A stretch of DNA of 64,000 nt from a virus: positions 62,001 through 126,000 of IMG/VR virus record IMGVR_UViG_3300043773_002546. One strand, written 5' to 3'. The position numbers and the translations under genes are program-made. This document shows, piece after piece, positions 35,327 through 41,515 of this stretch. The notes beneath the pieces are model-generated. The model saw only the letters and a program-made list of their open reading frames with translations. It was not told the origin of the DNA and did not search any database. Every line of letters starts with the position of its first letter. Positions within the stretch are counted from its first letter, which is position 1.

Positions 35327-35959
35327 ATGCAGGTTTATCAGGGCCGGTACCACCACTGGTTTCAACCGTATCGCTGGCTGAAAGACTGGGCGATGTGGTG
35401 GAACGGCGTTCACGGCGAAAAGGATAAGTTCGACCTTGGGCGTTACGAGGCTGTCGAAAAACGGATTCGTGACAATCGGTTTGCGCGTTGGCTGCGTGAC
35501 GTCGAACATTTCGTCGACGCGCGGCACACCCGCAAGATCAGGGTAAAGATCGACTACTGGGATGTGTGGGGCGCGGACCACACCTTGGCGGTGATCATCG
35601 TGCCGCTGCTCAAGCTCCTCAAGGAGAAAAAGCAGGGCTCACCGTTTGTCGATGATGACGACGTTCCCGAGCATCTCTGTTCGACGGCTTGCCCGCCGGT
35701 TGGAGAGTACGAGACCGACGCCAATCATCATGCGCGGTGGGAATGGGTTCTGGACGAAATGATCTGGGCGATGGAGCAGGTCGCAGACGAGTCGGGCGAC
35801 GACGAGTTCTTTGACCACAGCAACGTGAACGACTCCGACTCGTTCTCCGCCCAGGTCAAGCAAATGAAGTTTGACAAAAAGGGGTACGACAAGTACCAAC
35901 ACCGGGTCGCCCGCGGCCTGAAGTTGTTCGGTAAGTACTTCCGCGCGCTTTGGGATTGA
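35327..35959 (+). CDS. Conserved phage protein of unknown function
   Basis: 210 residues. The stretch IDYWDVWGADHTLA, followed by IIVPLLKLLKE, FVDDDDVPE and WEWVLDEMIWAMEQ, is characteristic of a widely distributed tailed-phage protein family without assigned function. AAAGGAG precedes ATG 35327. A tRNA gene follows 42 bases later. Confidence 0.75.
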   Translation: MQVYQGRYHHWFQPYRWLKDWAMWWNGVHGEKDKFDLGRYEAVEKRIRDNRFARWLRDVEHFVDARHTRKIRVKIDYWDVWGADHTLAVIIVPLLKLLKEKKQGSPFVDDDDVPEHLCSTACPPVGEYETDANHHARWEWVLDEMIWAMEQVADESGDDEFFDHSNVNDSDSFSAQVKQMKFDKKGYDKYQHRVARGLKLFGKYFRALWD

Positions 35960-36001
35960 TGTTTAGGGCAGTTTCGGGTTAACGCCCAACCTGCCCGCCC
36001 T

Positions 36002-36072
36002 GGGACTGTAGCTCGACGGTCGAGCAGGGGACTTTTAATCCCTCGGTCTGGGTTCGATTCCCAGCGGTCCCA
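36002..36072 (+). tRNA. tRNA-Lys (UUU)
   Basis: 71-base cloverleaf: acceptor GGGACTG/CGGTCCC, D arm GCTC/GAGC, anticodon stem GGGGA/TCCCT with loop CTTTTAA (anticodon TTT), T arm TGGGT TCGATTC CCAGC-type with TTCGATT. CCA not encoded. Confidence 0.92.
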
Positions 36073-36115
36073 TGCCGTAATGGTTTACGGTTGTCCCTGT
36101 TTCAAGGAGGATTGT

Positions 36116-36418
36116 ATGAAGTACGTTCTGTTTGTTCTGCTCGCCCTGGTTGCCTGTGCCGCCCAAGCCCAGCAGCCTGTCCGGACCTACACCAGCATGC
36201 CCTGCAACGCCACTGCGCAAGGCGTTGCCGAGCTGTGCGCCCGCAATCGAGTGCTCAAGCACTGGGGCGGGAACCGAGGCTTGGAGGGCGTCGGGTCGGG
36301 CAGCACGCCGGAACAGGCGCTGCGCAACTGCTGCTACTCCAATAGCGGCAGGCAGGTGGTCGACCAGGGTGTCGCCTTTGGCGGCGGCCGGTGGTTCGCC
36401 TGCAAGCGTTATCGCTAG
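36116..36418 (+). CDS. Small secreted Cys-containing protein
   Basis: 100 residues. Classical signal peptide (MKYVLFVLLALVACAAQA, cleavage before QQ), then a mature part with five to six Cys and a GSTPEQALRNCCYSN motif like small periplasmic domains. AAGGAGG precedes ATG 36116. Exported to the periplasm; a superinfection or lysis-timing role is possible but not shown. Confidence 0.65.
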   Translation: MKYVLFVLLALVACAAQAQQPVRTYTSMPCNATAQGVAELCARNRVLKHWGGNRGLEGVGSGSTPEQALRNCCYSNSGRQVVDQGVAFGGGRWFACKRYR

Positions 36419-36603
36419 AATGCGTTTAACACACCGGGCGCACCGCTCGCCGCAAGGCTGACGTGCATCAAGGCCCGGTTCGCAAACCCGCGGGGCGCCG
36501 TGCTGGGGAACCCGGTGCGAGCTCACTTCCGCGGGTCGTTTGGGGCGGGCGCTGGGGAAAACTTCCTGGCGCCCGCCCTTTTCTTTTCTCTGGAGCGCGC
36601 ACA
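36419..36603 (+). other. Structured non-coding region with terminator
   Basis: 185 bases without a supported gene. ACCCGCGG (36486-36493) pairs with CCGCGGGT (36529-36536), and CACCGGG near 36433 with CCCGGTG near 36510, so long-range stems are possible before the terminator at 36543. It could be a small RNA or a 3' UTR. Confidence 0.45.
36543..36590 (+). terminator. Strong intrinsic terminator
   Basis: GGGCGGGCGC (36543-36552) pairs perfectly with GCGCCCGCCC (36569-36578), 16-base loop, followed by TTTTCTTTTCT. Confidence 0.85.
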
Positions 36604-36942
36604 ATGCGTTATGCCGACGCTCGGTGCACCTACACCGAGACCTACACGCCGGAGCACACCTACACGTTCACCGGCCCCTGTGCGATCACGGGCAAGCCCT
36701 ACAGCGTGACGGTGCCCGCCGCCGGTCTCTTTGCCTATCGCCAGGGCGCCTATATCCAAGACGCCTTTCCCGATCTGCCTGCGGGCGACCGGGAGTTTCT
36801 CATGTCGGGTATTTCTCCCGAGGCGTTTGATTCCATGTTCGGTAACCCTTTCGAGGACGACGACGATGGCGACGATGACGAAACTGGACCGGGAACAGGC
36901 GATACAGTTGGCGAAGACCACGCCGAGACCACTGGAACCTAG
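36604..36942 (+). CDS. Hypothetical protein with acidic tail
   Basis: 112 residues. Beta-rich N-terminal domain with three Cys and a DDDDGDDDE tail. First gene after the terminator, with CTGGAG before ATG 36604. No family recognised. Confidence 0.65.
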   Translation: MRYADARCTYTETYTPEHTYTFTGPCAITGKPYSVTVPAAGLFAYRQGAYIQDAFPDLPAGDREFLMSGISPEAFDSMFGNPFEDDDDGDDDETGPGTGDTVGEDHAETTGT

Positions 36943-37171
36943 GATCCCGACTGGTCCTCACGACTACGGTGACGAGCTGACCGTGGGCCTGCAGATGAAG
37001 CGCAACAGCTATAAGCTGGGCAACGGTATCGGCGAAGACGACTTCGGCATGTTCGTGGGCAAGACCGAGCAAGGCTACGCCATTCTGACGTGGGGACTGT
37101 TCTACAACCCCACGGGCGCCGAGGTGTTCTCGACGCTGGACGACATGAAGGCCGAGTGGAGGCTGGACTGA
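36866..37171 (+). CDS. Small hypothetical protein
   Basis: 101 residues from ATG 36866 (36875 also possible), overlapping the acidic tail of the previous gene by 77 bases. C-terminal part contains a beta-strand pattern with GMFVGKTEQGYAILTWGLFY. No known domain; TGATG overlap with the next gene. Confidence 0.65.
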   Translation: MATMTKLDREQAIQLAKTTPRPLEPRIPTGPHDYGDELTVGLQMKRNSYKLGNGIGEDDFGMFVGKTEQGYAILTWGLFYNPTGAEVFSTLDDMKAEWRLD

Positions 37172-37470
37172 TGCTTCTGGAAAACAGCAATCTGACGTTT
37201 GACGGCGAGTACGCGGAGATCCCCGACTATATGCGTGAGCCGCTGCTGGCTTACGTCAACACGGGGCGGAGCAGCCGGTTCGATTTCCTGCGCGCCGTGG
37301 TGAGCAATGACCTGTTCAACTCCGTGGGTCGCGCCGACAAGACAAACCTGGCCCTGCTTCCGCTCTACGTCCGCTGGCTCTACAACAGGGCGCCTATCGG
37401 TTGCTATGGTTCGCCGGAGGCCGTGGCGGCTTGGATCAAAAAGGGCGGCCTCGAGGGAGAACGCGCATGA
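37171..37470 (+). CDS. Small hypothetical protein
   Basis: 99 residues, helical C-terminal half (LALLPLYVRWLYNRAP), otherwise soluble. Reminiscent in size of other phage early proteins; no named family. Overlaps both neighbours by four or fewer bases. Confidence 0.7.
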   Translation: MLLENSNLTFDGEYAEIPDYMREPLLAYVNTGRSSRFDFLRAVVSNDLFNSVGRADKTNLALLPLYVRWLYNRAPIGCYGSPEAVAAWIKKGGLEGERA

Positions 37471-37970
37471 AGCCCAAGTTTCAACACGACTGTGACTGCT
37501 GCACGTTCTATGGTCACCTCTACGACCACGACGTGTACCAGTGCGGCAAGAGCCTGATCGCCCGCCACGGCAACGAGGGCGGCGAATACGCCTCGTGGCC
37601 CAAGGCCGTGTTCATCGATGTGTTGGCCAGAGAAAGTTGGGCGGAGGACAAAGCCTCGCGGGCCATCGCAGCGGCGCTTTCCTGCCAGGCACTGGGCGAC
37701 ACTCCGCGCGAGCTGCAACGCTTTGAGAACATCGGCGAGGTCAAGAACGCTGTCTATAAAGTAAAGTGGGACATGCTCTTTGGGCCGGACAAACGGGACA
37801 TCGTGCCTGATCCCGGCTGGGGCCTGGAAGCCAACACGGCTTTCAACCACTTCTACATCGCCCGCTCGCTGCTCGAGCAGGCCGAGCATCACCTGGCCAT
37901 TGCCGATGCGCATGACCGGGTGTGCTGGCAGAAGTTCCGCGAGAAACAGGAGGCGCCCAGTGGACAGTAA
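37467..37970 (+). CDS. Hypothetical protein with N-terminal Cys cluster
   Basis: 167 residues. CDCC near residue 9 and a further Cys in DVYQCG suggest metal binding at the N-terminus. The rest is helical. ATGA overlap upstream; GTG-started gene overlaps downstream. Function unknown. Confidence 0.7.
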   Translation: MKPKFQHDCDCCTFYGHLYDHDVYQCGKSLIARHGNEGGEYASWPKAVFIDVLARESWAEDKASRAIAAALSCQALGDTPRELQRFENIGEVKNAVYKVKWDMLFGPDKRDIVPDPGWGLEANTAFNHFYIARSLLEQAEHHLAIADAHDRVCWQKFREKQEAPSGQ

Positions 37971-38313
37971 CACACGCTGGTTCATTGAGGCGCTGCGTGA
38001 TGCCTGTGATCACGCGCTGGAAGACGGCATGGTGGGCGACCAGATGGGGCACATCGAAAGCATTGAAGTAACCGATTCGGGCACTTCCCGTATCTGCGAA
38101 AACAGCGGGTTTGTGCACAGTACGCCCATCATGTTGAAAGTGACCTGCTTTGGCGCATACAGCCCGACTGAATGTCGGCGGGTGTATGAAAACCAAGGCG
38201 TTATTCAAGTGGCAGATATGGTCGCGCGCTTTTTGGCAGACCGCAGTATTGGTTTGAAAACAACTCTGGAGGACCTCAAATGTCCGCAGAACAAGGAGTC
38301 AGCGACTGGGTAG
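37960..38313 (+). CDS. Small hypothetical protein, GTG start
   Basis: 117 residues from GTG 37960, six bases behind AGGAGG. Alpha/beta composition, three Cys. No family recognised. Confidence 0.65.
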   Translation: MDSNTRWFIEALRDACDHALEDGMVGDQMGHIESIEVTDSGTSRICENSGFVHSTPIMLKVTCFGAYSPTECRRVYENQGVIQVADMVARFLADRSIGLKTTLEDLKCPQNKESATG

Positions 38314-38657
38314 ACATCATCGACCAGCACCACGACGAGCACGGAGGCGATGCGCCGCTCGTGCTGCAGCCGTCGGAGGTGCACCGGCTGCGCGAAGATC
38401 TCTGCAGTGCGTACTCGTCGCTCACGTTTCGTGAGCGGCAGCTGGTAGAGCTCAGCGCGTTTGTCAAGCGGTATGACGCCGCGCTGGATCGGACGATGGT
38501 GCTGGTGGAGAGCTACAAAAAGCTCACCGCTAAGACGGCGGATATCGCGCGGATAGCGATCAGCTCCCGCCAGGACGACGGCTATACGACGCGGCCGTAC
38601 TGTCCTGCAGACCGCCCGGGCGAAGAGACCCTGGCGGAGTTCTCGCGTCGGGCATAG
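38280..38657 (+). CDS. Small helical protein
   Basis: 125 residues, helical with a likely short coiled coil (RLREDLCSAYSSLTFRERQL). CTGGAGG precedes ATG 38280. No known domain. Confidence 0.65.
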   Translation: MSAEQGVSDWVDIIDQHHDEHGGDAPLVLQPSEVHRLREDLCSAYSSLTFRERQLVELSAFVKRYDAALDRTMVLVESYKKLTAKTADIARIAISSRQDDGYTTRPYCPADRPGEETLAEFSRRA

Positions 38658-38666
38658 GAGGAGCAC

Positions 38667-38897
38667 ATGCGGCTGATGATCTACGGCATCGGAGGCGAGT
38701 TCGCCGAGCAGCTCGTGGGCTGCGCGACGGACATCACCACGGCGCTGAACCTGCTCAAGCTTCTGCGCTTGAGCGGCGCCAGCGGTTGTTCTGTTCATGG
38801 CTCGTTGGGCTACGGCACGGAGCCGTTGTCCGGCGAGCTGGGGCTGGGCGCGCTCGAGAACATGCTTCTCGACGCGCGTTGGGCTCCGGCGTGTTAA
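38667..38897 (+). CDS. Small hypothetical protein
   Basis: 76 residues, Leu- and Gly-rich but without a convincing membrane segment. AGGAGG before ATG 38667. No known domain. Confidence 0.6.
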   Translation: MRLMIYGIGGEFAEQLVGCATDITTALNLLKLLRLSGASGCSVHGSLGYGTEPLSGELGLGALENMLLDARWAPAC

Positions 38898-38903
38898 TTG
38901 TGT

Positions 38904-38919
38904 CTCATTGATATCAAAC
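38904..38919. repeat. Dispersed palindrome copy 7 (TGATATCA core)
   Basis: CTCATTGATATCAAAC in the 39-base gap before the next gene, immediately upstream of its AAGGAGG. Hybrid of the ATTG and TTTG flank types. Confidence 0.88.
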
Positions 38920-38936
38920 CCAAGGAGGAAACATCC

Positions 38937-39191
38937 GTGGCCAAGATGACGCTTGAACGGGCCAGCGAACTGGTGTCGGCGCTGCGGGAAATGTGCCCGC
39001 CGCCCGACACCAAGGCTCCCGAGCTGTTCGACTATTTCGTCGAGGCGCTGAACATCAGCGACGACAAGCTCGAGCAGTTCGCGGTGCTGTGCGGTTTCCA
39101 GGTTGTCACCAACGTCGAGCTGATGTTTGTGCCCTGGGAAGAGATGGGGAAGATGCTCGATTGTCCACCTGAAGAAGGGAGTCAGCAGTGA
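38937..39191 (+). CDS. Small hypothetical protein
   Basis: 84 residues from GTG 38937, eight bases behind AAGGAGG. Acidic, helical, soluble. A palindrome copy lies directly upstream of its ribosome site. Confidence 0.65.
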   Translation: MAKMTLERASELVSALREMCPPPDTKAPELFDYFVEALNISDDKLEQFAVLCGFQVVTNVELMFVPWEEMGKMLDCPPEEGSQQ

Positions 39192-39559
39192 CCAAGATCG
39201 TGATCAACACGTGTTTCGGCGGGTTTGGGCTCTCGCAGGAGGCGCAGGCCAAGCTGCACGCGCTGGGCTCTGAGTACGTCCGGGAGCTGACGCCCCTGGA
39301 GCGCGAGGAGTCGGTTTTTCATGACGACGACCAGTTCCTGCTGGCCTACGAGATTCCGCGCCATGACCCGCTGTTTGTGCAGGTGGTCGAGGAGTTGGGC
39401 TCAAGGGCCAACGGGAATTGCGCCAAGCTGGCTGTGGTCGAGATTCCGGGAACGCTCTACCGGATCAATGAGTACGACGGCCGGGAAGGAGTCGAGACGC
39501 CCGAGAAGCTCAACTGGATCGACGCCACGCAGGCGCCGGTGCCGGTAGACTGGGCGTAA
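39188..39559 (+). CDS. Conserved phage protein of unknown function
   Basis: 123 residues beginning with KIVINTCFGGFGLSQEA and containing RHDPLFVQVVEELG and VVEIPG-x-LYRINEYDG, a pattern I recognise from a widely shared phage protein of unknown role. GTG 39188 overlaps the previous stop. A tRNA gene follows after 8 bases. Confidence 0.75.
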   Translation: MTKIVINTCFGGFGLSQEAQAKLHALGSEYVRELTPLEREESVFHDDDQFLLAYEIPRHDPLFVQVVEELGSRANGNCAKLAVVEIPGTLYRINEYDGREGVETPEKLNWIDATQAPVPVDWA

Positions 39560-39567
39560 TGTTGTTA

Positions 39568-39639
39568 GGCCCCATCGTCTAATGGTTAGGACACCGCCCT
39601 TTCACGGCGGTAATCGGGGTTCGAATCTCCGTGGGGTCA
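39568..39639 (+). tRNA. tRNA-Glu (UUC)
   Basis: 72-base cloverleaf: acceptor GGCCCCA/TGGGGTC, anticodon stem CCGCC/GGCGG with loop CTTTCAC (anticodon TTC), T arm CGGGG TTCGAAT CTCCG. CCA not encoded. Confidence 0.93.
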
Positions 39640-39672
39640 CTGTCGTAATAACTTTCAATCGCAGGAAAACAC

Positions 39673-39975
39673 ATGACAGTACGTGAATTGATCGAGCAAT
39701 TGTCGTCGTTGGATCCTGACAGCGTTGTTTACGCCGCTGAACTTGTCCGCCACGAGCCGTATGACGACGAAGATTCTTTGTCGGCACATGGTTTTCGTTA
39801 TTCATACAACGCCAAAAATATTGTTTGTGTGCCCGGCAAGCAGGCTGCAATTATTGGGTGCCGTGCGCTTGTCGACCTTATGCCGTCGAGTGAAGAATTG
39901 GTGCAGCAGCAGGCATTTTTCGCCGCGCTTTCTGCTAATTATGCTGCAGAAAGCACACAAGCAGATCGGTATTGA
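39673..39975 (+). CDS. Small hypothetical protein before tmRNA
   Basis: 100 residues, soluble, with a C-terminal Gln/Ala-rich helix. Lies between tRNA-Glu and the tmRNA gene and ends 11 bases before the latter. No known domain; base composition is slightly more AT-rich than its neighbours. Confidence 0.65.
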   Translation: MTVRELIEQLSSLDPDSVVYAAELVRHEPYDDEDSLSAHGFRYSYNAKNIVCVPGKQAAIIGCRALVDLMPSSEELVQQQAFFAALSANYAAESTQADRY

Positions 39976-39986
39976 TTTAACCATAC

Positions 39987-40335
39987 GGGGGCGAAAAGGT
40001 ATCGACGGGATGAAGAAAGTTTGGACTGCATGCCGTGGTTGATCGGTTGGCCACGTTAAAAGCCGATTACGTTTCTAGCTGGCGCTTACGCTCCCGCTCT
40101 CGCTGCCTAGTTTCTAGGTTCGCGAGTGGGGCTGCATGGGCCTCATTGCCCAATCATGCCGTGTCGTTTCGTTAAACGACTGATCTCGCCCAGAGAGAAA
40201 GGGCACGATGGTGGTAGCCCACCTGACGCCGATAATCGGCTGGCTTTGCCTGTAGTGTGAGCAACAACAGGATACGCATGTAGACGTCCTTACCAGGCAC
40301 ATCTCCGGACCCGGGTTCGATTCCCGGCGCCTCCA
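39987..40335 (+). ncRNA. ssrA: Transfer-messenger RNA (tmRNA)
   Basis: About 349 bases, one-piece type. 5' end GGGGGCG pairs with 3' CGCCTCC (one G-T) followed by discriminator A; CCA is not encoded. The region TGCATGCCG followed by GGTTGGCCACGTTAAAAGCCG matches the canonical 5' tmRNA core, and GCATGTAG plus GGGTTCGATTCCC match the 3' half and T arm. The tag frame ends GCT TAC GCT CCC GCT CTC GCT GCC TAG, giving YAPALAA; aligning the TAG triplet before the resume codon with E. coli (TAGTC-GCA) places resume at GGC, tag GAYAPALAA. Would rescue stalled ribosomes and tag proteins for ClpXP-type proteases. Confidence 0.92.
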
Positions 40336-40406
40336 TTTGTTAGTTAGTTGGTTGGCTGGCTTGCTGGTTGGGTAATTAGTTTTTCTTTTCCTCGAAGGAG
40401 CGACAT

Positions 40407-40859
40407 ATGGCTCGTGGTTATTGGCTCGATCGTGTCGGCGGGCTCATGTACGGCGACAAGATGTACGGTGACGCCGAGTTGACCAAGGCGCAGTACGACG
40501 CCCTGTTCGCGTATGCGCCCGAGCATCGCGCGCAGGCGTTGGCGCTGCTCGCGGTCCAGGCCGAGTACGAGGAGGTTTCCAAGGCGAACACGGAAGCTGT
40601 GATCGCCGAGGTGCTGGCGCACGACGTTGCCGACAAGGCCGCGTTCGCTGCCCAGGCTGTGTTCGACGAGCACCAGGCGGCCCTCAAGGAGAACCCCGAT
40701 ACGCCCATTCCGGCGATCGAGGAAGCTCTGAAGGCTGCCCAGGAGGCCCGTGCAGCGGCCGAGGCTGCCACCCAGGTGACCGCGCCGCTGCAGGAGAAGA
40801 TGGCAGCTCTGCGGACGCAGCTGGAGGCCATGCCGCCCCAGCGGTTCATCGCGGCCTAG
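40407..40859 (+). CDS. Ala-rich coiled-coil protein, probably well expressed
   Basis: 150 residues. N-terminal 30 residues globular (ARGYWLDRVGGLMYGDKMYG), then a long Ala/Glu/Gln helix likely to form a coiled coil. Monocistronic setting: U-rich leader (TTTTTCTTTTCC), GAAGGAG ribosome site, and a very strong terminator 25 bases after the stop. Function unknown; the setting suggests high, independent expression. Confidence 0.75.
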   Translation: MARGYWLDRVGGLMYGDKMYGDAELTKAQYDALFAYAPEHRAQALALLAVQAEYEEVSKANTEAVIAEVLAHDVADKAAFAAQAVFDEHQAALKENPDTPIPAIEEALKAAQEARAAAEAATQVTAPLQEKMAALRTQLEAMPPQRFIAA

Positions 40860-40883
40860 CGCTGCGGTCTCGCGCAGATCAGT

Positions 40884-40933
40884 AGCGTATGCCCCGGGGT
40901 GCCGCCCAAGCCCCCGGGGCATACGCTTTTTTC
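40884..40933 (+). terminator. Very strong intrinsic terminator
   Basis: AGCGTATGCCCCGGGG (40884-40899) pairs perfectly with CCCCGGGGCATACGCT (40912-40927), 12-base loop, then TTTTTT. The motif TAGCTATCAGC follows at 40934. Confidence 0.95.
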
Positions 40934-40944
40934 TAGCTATCAGC
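40934..40944 (+). repeat. Post-terminator motif TAGCTATCAGC, copy 2
   Basis: Identical 11-mer directly after the T-run of the terminator at 40884. Confidence 0.6.
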
Positions 40945-40974
40945 CCCGACTGCTCTCGCCAGGGCAGTCACTTT

Positions 40975-40990
40975 CTCAATGATATCAATG
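40975..40990. repeat. Dispersed palindrome copy 8 (TGATATCA core)
   Basis: CTCAATGATATCAATG in an intergenic region, two bases before the GCTAAA box of promoter-like element copy 3. Confidence 0.9.
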
Positions 40991-40991
40991 C

Positions 40992-41025
40992 GCTAAATAC
41001 TCTCTCGTTTCCGGGCATATCCAGT
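40992..41025 (+). promoter_or_regulatory. Bipartite promoter-like element, copy 3
   Basis: GCTAAA-N8-CGTTTCCGGGCATATCCAGTG. GCTAAA to CGGGCATAT distance equals that in the other two copies although the CGTTT block is shifted by one base. Confidence 0.7.
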
Positions 41026-41095
41026 GAGCACCTAGATAGCTATTTCCGCGCCATGTGGCCCGAAGCTGTTCTGTGCCTGTTCTGGAGGTTTTGCC

Positions 41096-41176
41096 ATGGA
41101 AACGATGTCAACAATCGTTGCGTGCGTTCTGTTCATCGCCGTGCTGTCGGTCTGGAGTCCGCTCTGGCGCTGGTAA
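41096..41176 (+). CDS. 26-residue membrane peptide
   Basis: METMSTIVACVLFIAVLSVW-type sequence of 26 residues: one hydrophobic helix ending in PLWRW. CTGGAGG stands nine bases before ATG 41096. It is the only supportable gene between the promoter-like element at 40992 and the terminator at 41197, so it forms its own transcription unit. No known family. Confidence 0.6.
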   Translation: METMSTIVACVLFIAVLSVWSPLWRW

Positions 41177-41196
41177 TCGGCGGCATGCTGGCTCAA

Positions 41197-41246
41197 AAGC
41201 GCGCACTAACCCGGGGCCCACAAACCCCGGGCCTCGCGCTTTTTCT
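41197..41246 (+). terminator. Strong intrinsic terminator
   Basis: Outer stem AAGCGCG/CGCGCTT and inner stem CCCGGGG (41210-41216)/CCCCGGG (41225-41231), then TTTTTCTT. Motif TAGCTATCAGC follows at 41247. Confidence 0.88.
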
Positions 41247-41257
41247 TAGCTATCAGC
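41247..41257 (+). repeat. Post-terminator motif TAGCTATCAGC, copy 3
   Basis: Identical 11-mer directly after the T-run of the terminator at 41197. Confidence 0.6.
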
Positions 41258-41291
41258 GCTCATTACCTGTTAACACAAATAATGTCTGCTA

Positions 41292-41322
41292 TATGCGGTC
41301 GTCTCCCGCCTAATACCGCATA
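41292..41322. promoter_or_regulatory. Inverted repeat, possible operator or leader hairpin
   Basis: TATGCGGT (41292-41299) and ACCGCATA (41315-41322) are perfect inverted copies 15 bases apart, 14 bases before a small start codon. Confidence 0.45.
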
Positions 41323-41335
41323 GATCGGACCCACC

Positions 41336-41446
41336 ATGACACAACCTGTTAATGCCCAGCAAGCTGCCGCTCAAGTTCTTCAAGATAAAAAACTTGCTAT
41401 GTTTGTGCGCCGCCTTAAGAAACCACGGCCAGATAAATCGCGGTAG
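41336..41446 (+). CDS. Possible 36-residue basic protein
   Basis: 36 residues, Ala/Gln-rich then basic (VRRLKKPRPDKSR). ATG 41336 with only a weak GGAC upstream. Lies between a terminator and the virion-like gene at 41516. Reported because the gap is otherwise empty; it could be chance. Confidence 0.35.
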   Translation: MTQPVNAQQAAAQVLQDKKLAMFVRRLKKPRPDKSR

Positions 41447-41515
41447 CGTTGCGCTTCGGCGGGCGATTTGCGAAAATGCGCGTGTCATCTGGCGCCCTGA
41501 GCGAAGAGGCACGCC

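Noticed and set aside
36430-36510. tRNA-like T-arm sequence (GGTTCGCAAACC)
   Set aside because: No acceptor or anticodon arm can be formed around it with normal geometry.
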